DNA of 64,000 nt from G963665005 sp963665005 (GTDB lineage: Bacteria; Bacillota; Clostridia; Christensenellales; SZUA-584): positions 868,001 to 932,000 of the forward strand of contig CAXXTQ010000001.1 in NCBI GenBank assembly GCA_963665005.2, in the 5' to 3' direction. The position numbers and the translations under genes are program-made. A model generated the notes under the pieces. That model ran no database searches. It saw only the letters and a list, made by a program, of their open reading frames with translations, and was not told where the DNA came from. Position 1 is the first letter of the stretch, and each line of letters begins with the position of its first letter. This document shows, piece by piece, positions 8,102 through 16,444 of this stretch.

Positions 8102-9601
8102 ATGCGTATAATGGGTTTGGATATGGGTACATCCGGATGCAAAGCGGTGGTCTTTAATGAGCAGTGGCAGGTTGTTTGCCAGGCATACAGAGAATATTCG
8201 CTGTACTTTCCGGGTGAAGGTATGCTCGAGCTTGACCCTGAGCTTGTATGGGAGAAAATATGTGAAGTTATATCAGAGGCCAATGAAAAGACAGACGCCC
8301 CTGTTGAAGCACTTGCAGTTTCGTCCGTAGGTGATGTTATCATACCGCTCGGTGAGGACGGCTCGCCCGTAAGAAATTCCATAATTGATTTCGATTTCAG
8401 GGGAACTGATGAGATGAAGCGGTATGCGCAGGATTTCGGCATAGAAGCTCTGTTTAACATTACCGGAATGCCGCCGCTTTTTATAAACAGCCTCGCAAAG
8501 ATACTGTGGATCAAAAATCGCGAAGAGCACATATATAATAAAGTGGCGCGCTGGGCAACGTACGAAGATTTTATTGTTGAACGTTTGGGCGCAGGCAAAC
8601 ACGTCAGTTATTCAAACGCCGCACGTACTATGCTGTTTGATATTCGCAAAAAAGACTGGGCGCAAGAAGTGCTGAGCGCTGTACCGATGGGCAGAGAAAA
8701 TCTGCCTGTTGCGGTGGAATCGGGGCAAATAATAGGACAGGTTGAAAAAGGCCTGGCAGAAAAACTCGGGTTTGGCAGCAAAGTGTCCGTTTGTTCGGGA
8801 GCACACGATATGGTATGCGCAGCTATCGGCGCAGGTCTTAACGAAGACTGTCCTGAATTGGCGGTAGATATCGCGGGGACGATAGAAGGCCTTGTGGTGT
8901 CTATGAAAGAAGCTAACACGGATAAAAACATGCTCGACAGCTTGTTCTCATGTTATCCGGCATACAAAGGCTACGTTACATTCGGCATTAATCTGACAGC
9001 AGGATGTATTTTGCGCTGGTATAGGGATGTTATTGCAAAAGATGAGTATGAGCAATGTGGAAAAGATTCGGATTTTTTCCATAGCATTATTGAGAAAATT
9101 AATACGAATGAACCGGGATCGGTATACTGCATACCGCATTTTTCGGGAAGCGGTAACCCATATTTTGATCCCAATGCAAAAGGAGCGTTTTATGGATTGA
9201 CGCTCGATTGTACGCGCGATGATATTGTTCAGGCGATTGTTGAAGCGTTATGTTACGAGATTAAACTGCAGCTGGAGGCATATGAAGAATCTGGTATAAA
9301 TATTAATAAAGTCAGATCGGTCGGAGGCGGAGCAAAGATTGATAAACAGATTCAGATAAAAGCAAACATTATTGATACAGAAGTTATCAAGGGCGGTGTG
9401 GCTGAATCGTCGGCATTGGGCGCAGCGGCATTAGCTGCTGTTGCTCTTGGAATATTAGAAAATCCGACAGATGCATACCAAAAGGCGCAGCATCATGAGA
9501 AACGTTTTTTGCCCGATACAGGCGCTGCAAAGAAATTTAAAAAAACATTCGAAAAATATAAGCAATTCAATACAAATATTCATCAACTTGAAAATAATTA
9601 A
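8102..9601 (+). CDS. FGGY-family carbohydrate kinase
   Basis: ATP-dependent sugar kinase of the FGGY fold (xylulokinase, fuculokinase, rhamnulokinase, gluconokinase). I prefer ATG 8102 over GTG 8057: it follows AGGTGAG, and the first phosphate-binding motif GLDMGTSGCKAVVF then starts at the normal place. Other hallmarks are CSGAHDMVCAAIGAG and DIAGTIEGL mid-protein and the adenosine motif VGGGAKIDKQIQIKA near the end. About 499 aa, full length. It probably phosphorylates the keto-sugar made by the isomerase-like protein at 16445. The exact substrate is not determined; fuculose/rhamnulose/xylulose-like sugars are candidates. Confidence 0.93.
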   Translation: MRIMGLDMGTSGCKAVVFNEQWQVVCQAYREYSLYFPGEGMLELDPELVWEKICEVISEANEKTDAPVEALAVSSVGDVIIPLGEDGSPVRNSIIDFDFRGTDEMKRYAQDFGIEALFNITGMPPLFINSLAKILWIKNREEHIYNKVARWATYEDFIVERLGAGKHVSYSNAARTMLFDIRKKDWAQEVLSAVPMGRENLPVAVESGQIIGQVEKGLAEKLGFGSKVSVCSGAHDMVCAAIGAGLNEDCPELAVDIAGTIEGLVVSMKEANTDKNMLDSLFSCYPAYKGYVTFGINLTAGCILRWYRDVIAKDEYEQCGKDSDFFHSIIEKINTNEPGSVYCIPHFSGSGNPYFDPNAKGAFYGLTLDCTRDDIVQAIVEALCYEIKLQLEAYEESGININKVRSVGGGAKIDKQIQIKANIIDTEVIKGGVAESSALGAAALAAVALGILENPTDAYQKAQHHEKRFLPDTGAAKKFKKTFEKYKQFNTNIHQLENN

Positions 9602-9615
9602 TATGGGAGCGGCTC

Positions 9616-10113
9616 ATGGATATTTTAAAGATAAAAGAATTGACTCGCGAAAACTTTACAAAGTTCGGTACATTTTCAAATATGTTGTTTCCGCAAACAG
9701 AAAAAATAGGCGATAAACCCGTATCATTTTTTAGGGATATTACGAGCACAGACCTTGGCCAATGCAATATTGCGTCATTGTCAGTTTGTTTAATTGAAAA
9801 AAGAGACCTTGTAATCGACGTTTTAGAATATCATAATCGCTGCAATGAGATGCTTATGCCTCTTGACGGAAGCCTTTTGCTTCAGGTTGCGCCCGCTACG
9901 GCGCAAGACGAGCCGTACGGGAAAATCGAAGTCTTTCGAGTTCCCAAGGGTACTGCGATTGTGCTGAATTACGGCGTGTGGCATCATGCCCCGTTCGCGT
10001 ATAAATGTGACGCTGTAAATGTGTTTGCCATTTTACCCGAGCGGACATATAAAAATGATTGTTATGTTCTTGATATTCCAGAGGAAAAGAGAATCCGGAT
10101 TATTGAGAACTGA
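9616..10113 (+). CDS. Cupin-fold protein, ureidoglycolate lyase-like
   Basis: A 165-aa protein resembling the ureidoglycolate lyase/AllA cupin family. Visible features are an N-terminal LTRENFTKFG, a central EYHNRCNEMLMPLDGSLLLQVAP strand pair and the FRVPKGTAIVLNYGVWHHAPF segment typical of this fold, with histidines available for metal or substrate. There are no allantoin genes nearby, so purine degradation is unlikely. Placed between a sugar kinase and a TIM-barrel protein, it more likely acts on a sugar or sugar acid, but this is inference. The gene starts 14 bases after the kinase stop. Confidence 0.72.
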   Translation: MDILKIKELTRENFTKFGTFSNMLFPQTEKIGDKPVSFFRDITSTDLGQCNIASLSVCLIEKRDLVIDVLEYHNRCNEMLMPLDGSLLLQVAPATAQDEPYGKIEVFRVPKGTAIVLNYGVWHHAPFAYKCDAVNVFAILPERTYKNDCYVLDIPEEKRIRIIEN

Positions 10114-10146
10114 TAAATATTAAATAATTAGAGGAAGGTGAGAAAA

Positions 10147-10809
10147 ATGAATCCATCATTAATTGTTATGCTTACGCATAATGACAGAACTGTCAAAGAC
10201 GCGATTGAGGTCTTTGAATCTGCGAAAAACTCCAAGGCGGAGCTCTGGGGCTTTAAAGAAGTGGGACTGCCGATTGATAAAATGAAAGACCTTGTGTCAA
10301 GAATGAAAAAGGCCGGCAAGACAACTTTTATTGAGGTAGTAGAGTATACAGAAGAAGAATGTCTAGCAGGTGCAAAAATCGGTATAGAGAGCGGCTTTGA
10401 TGTTCTTATGGGAACAATGTATTTTGATTCGGTCAGAGATATCGCCAAAGAGGCCGGTATGAAATATATGCCGTTCGTAGGACAGATACACGACCGCCCG
10501 AGTATATTAGAGGGCTCTATTGAAGAAATGGTCAAGGAAGCAAAAAGTTTGATCGAAAAAGGTGTCGACGGATTTGATCTGCTGGCTTACCGTTACACGG
10601 GCGATCCTGAACAACTGGCAGCGGAATTTGTTGAAAAAGTTCCTGCGCCCGTTTGCCTGGCCGGCAGTATTTCTAATTACCAGAGGCTTGACAAGATGAA
10701 AGAGATCAAACCCTGGACATTTACTATTGGAAGCGCATTTTTTGATAATAAATTTGACGGCACATTTGCCGAACAGATTGATAAGGTAATCAACTACATA
10801 GAATCATAA
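10147..10809 (+). CDS. Predicted small TIM-barrel enzyme, possible aldolase or lyase
   Basis: A 221-aa protein with regular beta-alpha alternation expected of a TIM barrel: SLIVMLTHND, LWGFKEVGLP, TTFIEVVEYT, FDVLMGTMYF, KYMPFVGQIHD, VDGFDLLAYRYTG, PVCLAGSIS and FTIGSAFFDNKF. LAGSIS then IGSAFF near the C-terminus looks like the phosphate-binding end of KDPG-aldolase or tryptophan-biosynthesis barrels, hinting at a phosphorylated substrate. Lysines at KEVG and HIS/ASP at QIHD could be catalytic. The ATG at 10147 follows GGAAGGTG; a GTG at 10138 lies inside that site. Its position next to the kinase makes it the best local candidate for cleaving a phosphosugar to an aldehyde. Unproven. Confidence 0.7.
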   Translation: MNPSLIVMLTHNDRTVKDAIEVFESAKNSKAELWGFKEVGLPIDKMKDLVSRMKKAGKTTFIEVVEYTEEECLAGAKIGIESGFDVLMGTMYFDSVRDIAKEAGMKYMPFVGQIHDRPSILEGSIEEMVKEAKSLIEKGVDGFDLLAYRYTGDPEQLAAEFVEKVPAPVCLAGSISNYQRLDKMKEIKPWTFTIGSAFFDNKFDGTFAEQIDKVINYIES

Positions 10810-10859
10810 AATATTTGCGCTCAAAAGAACAATTCGTTTAAGAATTAAAGGAGAATGAT

Positions 10860-11840
10860 ATGAATTATAAAACAATCGGAAACAGCGATTTAAAATCATC
10901 AGTCATAGGGCTTGGAACGTGGGCTATAGGAGATAATTTCTGGGGCAACTATGATGAAAATGAATCAATCAGAGCGATACAGGCAGGAATAGACAACGGC
11001 ATTAATCTTATTGACACCGCGCCGGCATATGGCGAAGGGCGGTCGGAAGAGCTTGTTGGAAAAGCTATAAAAGGATATAGAGATAAAGTTATTGTCGCCA
11101 CAAAAATCGGCTGCCTGCAGGTCGGTGAAGATTATATACTTTCTTTAAAACCTGAATCCATTTGCAAAGAGATTGAAAACACCTTAAGCCGATTGGATAT
11201 TGATTGTATAGACTTATATCAAATACATTGGCCGGACGAAAGCACCCCGTTAGAAGATAGTTTGGGAATGCTTAAAAAGCTTCAGGAGCAAGGTAAGTTT
11301 CGTTACCTTGGCGTTTCGAATTTCACCAAAGATTTAATAGAGCAAGCGTCCGGAATTATGGATATAGTCAGCCTTCAGCCAAGGTATTCTCTGATTGAAA
11401 GAGAGATAGAGCAAGAGCTTTTGCCGTATTGCGTAAGCAAGAATATAAGCGTACTCAGCTACGGATCTTTAGGAGCAGGAATATTAAGCGGCAAATACCA
11501 TGACAACACTAAGCTTAGTAAGGGCGACAGAAGAAAAGAATTCTACCCTTACTTTGAAGGTGAAATGTTTGAAAGAATACAGCAGTTGTTGGTGACATTA
11601 AAAGAAATTGCAGCAAAGTATGAGAAGCCTGTTGCACATATAGCAATCAATTGGGTATGGGCGCATGAAGGTGTTTGTGCGCTGGTTGGTGCAAGAAACG
11701 AAAAACAGGCAAAGCAAAACGCAGATGCGGGAAGCTGGAAACTAAGTCAGGAAGATATGAATATGATAGAAGCAGCTTATACCAGAGCTTTTGCATCATA
11801 TAAACCGTCAGCCGATACACTGGCGCCCAAGAGCGAATAA
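10860..11840 (+). CDS. Aldo/keto reductase
   Basis: NAD(P)H-dependent (beta/alpha)8 oxidoreductase, 326 aa. The catalytic tetrad is visible: Asp and Tyr in NLIDTAPAYGEG, Lys in VIVATKIGC and His in DLYQIHWPD. LSYGSLGAGILSGKY and a C-terminal AINWVWAHEGVCALVGARNEKQ form the cofactor site. It has an AAAGGAG site and ends before a strong terminator, so it closes the operon that begins with the shell genes. It could reduce an aldehyde or ketose, giving the compartment pathway a reductive branch, since no iron-type alcohol dehydrogenase is present. Confidence 0.94.
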   Translation: MNYKTIGNSDLKSSVIGLGTWAIGDNFWGNYDENESIRAIQAGIDNGINLIDTAPAYGEGRSEELVGKAIKGYRDKVIVATKIGCLQVGEDYILSLKPESICKEIENTLSRLDIDCIDLYQIHWPDESTPLEDSLGMLKKLQEQGKFRYLGVSNFTKDLIEQASGIMDIVSLQPRYSLIEREIEQELLPYCVSKNISVLSYGSLGAGILSGKYHDNTKLSKGDRRKEFYPYFEGEMFERIQQLLVTLKEIAAKYEKPVAHIAINWVWAHEGVCALVGARNEKQAKQNADAGSWKLSQEDMNMIEAAYTRAFASYKPSADTLAPKSE

Positions 11841-11853
11841 AAGAACTATTAAG

Positions 11854-11890
11854 AAATCAGAGCAATTTTTAAAAATTGCTCTGATTTTCT
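11854..11890 (+). terminator. Rho-independent terminator after aldo/keto reductase
   Basis: Perfect 17-base inverted repeat (11854-11870 with 11871-11887), core AGAGCAATTT, followed by TCTTTC. It probably ends the microcompartment operon. The hairpin also works partly in the reverse direction. Confidence 0.85.
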
Positions 11891-11906
11891 TTCTATGAGA
11901 GAGAAA

Positions 11907-12419
11907 ATGGATTCAAAAAAGCATGGTATAATAAGAAAATTTAACAGCCTGCATGACCAAGAAAAAGCGGCGATTTTGATTGCGAGGACCGAGCCATGGA
12001 AGACATACGAGCGTGATTATAATGTATGCCTCGATATGGTACAAGACAGCAGCAAAGAAGTGTACGGATATTTTTCAAGTAACGAATTTGCAGGAATTGT
12101 AATATTTGATTTAAAGGGTTCTTTATCCGGTTATATAAAAACATTGTGTGTCACAGAAGAATACCGAGGACAAGGGATTGGGAAGAAGCTGGTTGGATTT
12201 GCCGAAGAAATCATATGGAATATTTCTCCGAATATTTTTGTTTGTTATTCAGACATAGACAAAAGGCCGTTTGGTTTTTATAAACACCTCGGTTATAAGT
12301 TTGTTGGTGAACTGGAAGATTATAATATCAAAAACCATCCCGAATACCTTATGCGTAAGAGCTTGTGCCCGAAAAGTGATTATTTTAAGAGAACAGAAAA
12401 GGGCAGAAAATATCTTTAA
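11907..12419 (+). CDS. GNAT-family N-acetyltransferase
   Basis: Acetyl-CoA-dependent acetyltransferase, about 170 aa. The acetyl-CoA loop is LCVTEEYRGQGIGKKLVGFAE (motif A, R/Q-x-x-G-x-G/A), followed by a beta strand IFVCYSDIDKRPFGFYKHLGYKFVGELEDY typical of motif B. The ATG at 11907 follows GAGAGA; another ATG at 11895 is possible. It begins immediately after the terminator, so its own promoter is unclear; readthrough may express it. The substrate is unknown and a link to sugar metabolism is not evident. Confidence 0.87.
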   Translation: MDSKKHGIIRKFNSLHDQEKAAILIARTEPWKTYERDYNVCLDMVQDSSKEVYGYFSSNEFAGIVIFDLKGSLSGYIKTLCVTEEYRGQGIGKKLVGFAEEIIWNISPNIFVCYSDIDKRPFGFYKHLGYKFVGELEDYNIKNHPEYLMRKSLCPKSDYFKRTEKGRKYL

Positions 12420-12727
12420 TTACCTTACTATTTCAATTAACTTAACATTAAAAATCTCTTAAAAAGTAAGTAAATATAAATATATAGAATAAATTAACAA
12501 CTATAAATATCAAAATATCAAATAACTATTTTTTATATAAGATATATGTTGACAATAAAATAAAACTAAAATATAATATAAGACATCTGATGAGACAAAC
12601 TTAAATAAGAGGTTATAAATAAAAATTATAAATACAATCCGAGTCGATAAACCTATTGAGCATAAAATGACATTTATATTTTAAGCGGCAGGTGTCGCTT
12701 TAATAGAAAATAAAAAGGAGAATAAAA
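12420..12727 (+). promoter_or_regulatory. AT-rich intergenic region with a perfect sigma-A promoter (12549-12577)
   Basis: No gene is visible in these 308 bases. TTGACA at 12549-12554 and TATAAT at 12572-12577 match both consensus hexamers exactly with the ideal 17-base spacer. The start would be near 12584, giving a leader of about 145 bases before the binding-protein gene at 12728. An AT tract upstream could be an UP element. No operator palindrome was clear in the leader. Confidence 0.8.
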
Positions 12728-13765
12728 ATGAAGAAAACTGTTGGTATTTTTGTGGTCGTTCTCGTTTTGGTAATGCTCTTTACAGCATGTCAAGCAGCAC
12801 CAGAACCGGCGGAGACACAAAACCAGGAAGAAGAAGCTGTTGCAGCAGAGACAGAGGATGTTACCGAAGAAGAGGTACAGCCCGAAGAAGAACCAGCGGG
12901 ACATGAGCTTGAAGATGTAGGTGTCTCGATTATGGAAATGTCGTGGCAGTATTTTGTTGTCGTGGTTGAGGGAATGCAGGAAGCAGCAGACGAGGCAGGC
13001 CTAAATTTGAATATTCAGGATGCTAAAAATGATGCGGCTACGCAGATGACTCAGGTTGAAACGTTTGTAAACCAAGGCGTTGATGCTATTGTTGTTGATA
13101 CCATTGATGCGCCAGCCTTAGCACCGAGCGCAGCAAAAGCAAAAGAAGAGGGAATTTGCTTTGAGGCAAGGTTAGTTGAAGTTCCCGACGCTACATTTAC
13201 ATACCTTCTAGATGAATACGAATACGGCGTTGCAATAGGAACAGCCGGTGCCGAATGGGCAAACGAGAATTATCCAGACGAAGAATTAGAAATAGCTCTC
13301 GTCGGAATGTGGGATTATAAGCCAAGCGTTACACGTTTTGAAGGTGTTAAAGCGGCATTTCTTGAAGGCTTCCCTACAGGCAAAATAGTTACCGAGCAGC
13401 AAGCGAATGATCCGTCTTCAGGCATGTCCGCAATGGAAGCAATCTTCCAGGCGAATCCGGATATAAAGATGGTTCTTTGCGATTGTGATGATCCTGCTGT
13501 TGGCGTTACAGAGGCGTTAAAATCTCTTGTTCCGGAGAATGATTACGAGCAATATTATGTTGGCGGAGCCGATGCAGTTGACCAGGCAATACAGCTTATC
13601 AAAGAAGGCAGCCCGATGAAGAGTACTGTTGATCTTTACAACTTTGAAGTAGGAACGACATCAGTTCAGTTGTTGTTAGACTGGGCAGCGGGCGAAGAAG
13701 TTGCCGAGCAGGTATGGATGAGATTTGATGCTATTACTTATGAGGATGTCATTAACAACTATTAG
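12728..13765 (+). CDS. Sugar-binding lipoprotein of second ABC importer
   Basis: Extracellular receptor of a carbohydrate ABC importer, 345 aa. Signal peptide with lipobox LFTAC (Cys20), then an acidic E/P/A-rich linker to about residue 58, then a type-1 periplasmic-binding fold: VVVVEGMQEAADEAGLN, AATQMTQVETFVNQGVDAIVV and the VLCDCDDPAVGVTEAL segment before the last hinge. An AAAAGGAG site precedes ATG. A perfect consensus promoter lies 150 bp upstream, and a terminator-like hairpin follows, matching the usual excess of binding protein over the membrane subunits. It is only distantly similar to the receptor at 691, so the ligands may differ. Confidence 0.94.
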   Translation: MKKTVGIFVVVLVLVMLFTACQAAPEPAETQNQEEEAVAAETEDVTEEEVQPEEEPAGHELEDVGVSIMEMSWQYFVVVVEGMQEAADEAGLNLNIQDAKNDAATQMTQVETFVNQGVDAIVVDTIDAPALAPSAAKAKEEGICFEARLVEVPDATFTYLLDEYEYGVAIGTAGAEWANENYPDEELEIALVGMWDYKPSVTRFEGVKAAFLEGFPTGKIVTEQQANDPSSGMSAMEAIFQANPDIKMVLCDCDDPAVGVTEALKSLVPENDYEQYYVGGADAVDQAIQLIKEGSPMKSTVDLYNFEVGTTSVQLLLDWAAGEEVAEQVWMRFDAITYEDVINNY

Positions 13766-13800
13766 AAAAAACTGATTAGAAAATTGAGTTGGAATAAAAT

Positions 13801-13848
13801 GGTACTTATGCTTGCTTGTAACAAACAGGCATGAGTACCGCTCTTTTT
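13801..13848 (+). terminator. Hairpin with T run after binding protein gene
   Basis: GGTACTTATGCTTG (13801-13814) pairs with CAGGCATGAGTACC (13826-13839) with two G-U pairs; CGCTCTTTTTAA follows. It probably acts as a partial terminator, since the ATPase and permease genes downstream appear to lack their own promoter. Confidence 0.75.
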
Positions 13849-13893
13849 AAGATAGTGAAACATAGTTGTTATCACAAATAGGAAGGTAAAGCA

Positions 13894-15408
13894 ATGAGTG
13901 CAGAAAAGAAAATTTCTGAAAGCTTATTAAGGATGGAGAAAATCACCAAGATATATCCCGGCGTTATCGCTTGCAACGGTGTTGATTTAGATGTGAGAAA
14001 AGGTGAAGTACATGCCTTGATAGGAGAAAACGGTGCGGGAAAATCAACGCTGATAAAGATACTGGCCGGTTCCGAGATATGCAATTCAGGAGAAATATAT
14101 TTTGACGGTAAGAAATATGGCAGCTATTCGCCCTCAAAGGCTATGCAGCTTGGCATAAGCGTTATATATCAAGAATTTAACCTTACGCGTTCCCTTACTG
14201 TTTATGAAAACATTTTTTTCGGCAAAGAAATAAAAAAAGGCATATTTCTTGATAAGAAAAAGATGATAGAACGTACTAAAAAAGTATTTGAAGAGCTGCA
14301 GATGGATGTGAATCCAAAAGCAACGGTATCGACCTTGAGTGTCGCAGAACAGCAAATCGTTGAAGTTGCTAAAGCTGTTGTCAATGAATCAAAGATAATT
14401 GTAATGGATGAGCCTTCGGCAACGCTGACTATCAAAGAGATGGAGATCCTGTTTTCTTATATCAAAAAACTAAAAGAAAGAGGCACCTCGGTCATCTATA
14501 TATCCCATCGATTAGAAGAAATATTTGAAATTGCTGACAGAGTTTCTGTCTTGCGCGACGGGCAATATATTACCACAAAGAATCTGACTGATACCAATAA
14601 GAATGAGCTGATAAAATTAATGGTAGGGCGGGATATAGTAAATGAATATCCTTATTCACCCAACAAAAAAGATGATGTTGTTCTACAAGTCAGAAATTTC
14701 AGTTCGGACAAATTTAAAGATATTAGTTTTGATTTGCATAAAGGTGAAATTTTAGGGTTTGCAGGCCTTGTCGGTGCAGGCCGGACTGAAGTTGCACGTG
14801 CCGTATTCGGCGCCGATGAATATGATAAAGGTGAGATTTTTGTTAATAATAAAAAAGTCAATATCAAAAGCCCGAGAGATGCAATAAGCGCCGGTATCGT
14901 ATTGCTGCCAGAAGACAGAAAAGCACAAGGGCTTTTTCTTGAACAGTCCATAAAGTTTAATCTGACATTCAGCGTTTTGAAAATCATGACATATTTAAAG
15001 ATTATGTTAAGGATAGGAAAAGAAAAATCTTTTGTTAAAGATTATATTAAATTGCTTGCTGTAAAAGCAGTATCACAGGAACAAAAAGCAAAAAACCTTA
15101 GCGGCGGGAACCAGCAAAAACTGGTGCTGGCAAAATGGCTTGCGACCAATTCAAATATCATTATATTTGATGAACCGACACGGGGTATTGATGTTGGTGC
15201 GAAACAAGAGATCTATATGCTTATGAACAAATTAAAGAACGATGGAAAAAGCGTTATTATGATTTCTTCCGAGCTGCCTGAAGTTATCGGTATGAGTGAC
15301 AGAATGATAATCATGAGAAACGGAAGAATAAAAGGAAGGTTGGACAGAAAGGATATGGATCCTGAAAAAATCTTATCTATTGCAGTAGGCGAGGAGGAAC
15401 AAATATGA
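13894..15408 (+). CDS. Sugar ABC transporter ATP-binding protein (RbsA/MglA type, two ABC domains)
   Basis: Fused double ATPase, 504 aa. First domain: Walker A GENGAGKSTLIK at about residue 45-55, signature LSVAEQQ, Walker B IIVMDEPSA. Second domain: the degenerate Walker A GLVGAGRTE seen in this family, signature LSGGNQQK and IIFDEPTRGIDVGAK. The first-domain signature diverges from LSGGQ and MDEPSATLT has the usual S/A variation of the family. A 4-base overlap (ATGA) couples it to the permease at 15405. It completes, with 12728 and 15405, a full importer. Confidence 0.96.
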   Translation: MSAEKKISESLLRMEKITKIYPGVIACNGVDLDVRKGEVHALIGENGAGKSTLIKILAGSEICNSGEIYFDGKKYGSYSPSKAMQLGISVIYQEFNLTRSLTVYENIFFGKEIKKGIFLDKKKMIERTKKVFEELQMDVNPKATVSTLSVAEQQIVEVAKAVVNESKIIVMDEPSATLTIKEMEILFSYIKKLKERGTSVIYISHRLEEIFEIADRVSVLRDGQYITTKNLTDTNKNELIKLMVGRDIVNEYPYSPNKKDDVVLQVRNFSSDKFKDISFDLHKGEILGFAGLVGAGRTEVARAVFGADEYDKGEIFVNNKKVNIKSPRDAISAGIVLLPEDRKAQGLFLEQSIKFNLTFSVLKIMTYLKIMLRIGKEKSFVKDYIKLLAVKAVSQEQKAKNLSGGNQQKLVLAKWLATNSNIIIFDEPTRGIDVGAKQEIYMLMNKLKNDGKSVIMISSELPEVIGMSDRMIIMRNGRIKGRLDRKDMDPEKILSIAVGEEEQI

Positions 15409-16385
15409 ATAAGAAGGGCATGATAAGTGACCTGCTTAAAAAATATGCAATTATTTTGGTATTGATTGCAATGTGTGTATTTTTTACGGTAATGAAACCT
15501 GTGTTTATTAATATTGATAATATACTGCAGGTGTTGCGAAACATTTCTATTTCGGGCATTGTGGCGATTGGAATGACGTTTTGCTTGATTTCAGGGGGGC
15601 TTGACCTCTCTGTCGGTACAATACAGGGGTCTTCGCTGATTATGGCGGCGTTGCTGATTTTGCAGTTAAACGTACCTATTATATTAGCCATTATAATAGG
15701 CATGGTAGCGGCAGTTGCCATAGGCATTGTAAACGGGGTTTTCATAAATGAGTTAAATGTACCGCCGTTTATTACGACACTTGCAACAATGGAAATTTTC
15801 AGAGGAATCATCTATGTGTTTACATCGGCAAAATCTGTCTATGGATTCCCGCAGGGATTCAACACATTTGGGCAGGGCGTTGTGTTTGGCATACCTATTC
15901 CTGTGCTTGTATTCGGCGCAATATTTGTACTCGGCTGGTTGTTTTTAAACAGAACGACATACGGGCGATATTTATACGGCGTGGGCAACAATGCCGAAGT
16001 CGCAAGGCTGTCGGGCGTAAACGTTAAAAAAGTTAGATATTTAGTATATGCAATAAGCGCATTTCTCGCCGGTTTTTCGGGCATCATTCTTCTGTCGAGG
16101 CTTAACTCGGGGCAGCCAAGAGCAGGCATAGGCTTAGAGTTCGACGCTATTACGGCAGCTGTTTTAGGCGGTGTTTCTATAAGCGGAGGCGAAGGAAAAC
16201 TCTCAGGCGTGCTGTTTGGTATACTTATAATCGGCGTACTAAAAAACGGCTTGATACTTATGGGCGTAACAGAATACTATACTATGATAATAACAGGTCT
16301 GGTCCTTGTAGGGGCTGTTGCAATAGATACAACGTCTAAGATAAACAGGACAAAACACGTTGCTATAGTGCAAGAGAAGGAATAG
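15405..16385 (+). CDS. Sugar ABC transporter permease (RbsC type)
   Basis: Integral membrane subunit, 326 aa with about 8-10 hydrophobic segments. Family markers are GMTFCLISGGLDLSVGTIQG, NVPPFITTLATMEIFRG, GRYLYGVGNN after a transmembrane helix and LGGVSISGGEGKLSG. It overlaps the ATPase gene by 4 bases. The ~59 bases after it lead to the isomerase-like gene with no terminator, so they likely share an mRNA. Confidence 0.96.
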   Translation: MNKKGMISDLLKKYAIILVLIAMCVFFTVMKPVFINIDNILQVLRNISISGIVAIGMTFCLISGGLDLSVGTIQGSSLIMAALLILQLNVPIILAIIIGMVAAVAIGIVNGVFINELNVPPFITTLATMEIFRGIIYVFTSAKSVYGFPQGFNTFGQGVVFGIPIPVLVFGAIFVLGWLFLNRTTYGRYLYGVGNNAEVARLSGVNVKKVRYLVYAISAFLAGFSGIILLSRLNSGQPRAGIGLEFDAITAAVLGGVSISGGEGKLSGVLFGILIIGVLKNGLILMGVTEYYTMIITGLVLVGAVAIDTTSKINRTKHVAIVQEKE

Positions 16386-16444
16386 ACGGGAAAAATCTTT
16401 ATGGAGCCGGATTATTAATGATATAATAAAGCGAGGGATTTATA

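Noticed and set aside
9616..10113. Allantoin pathway role for the cupin
   Set aside because: No other purine-degradation genes nearby; only the fold is supported.
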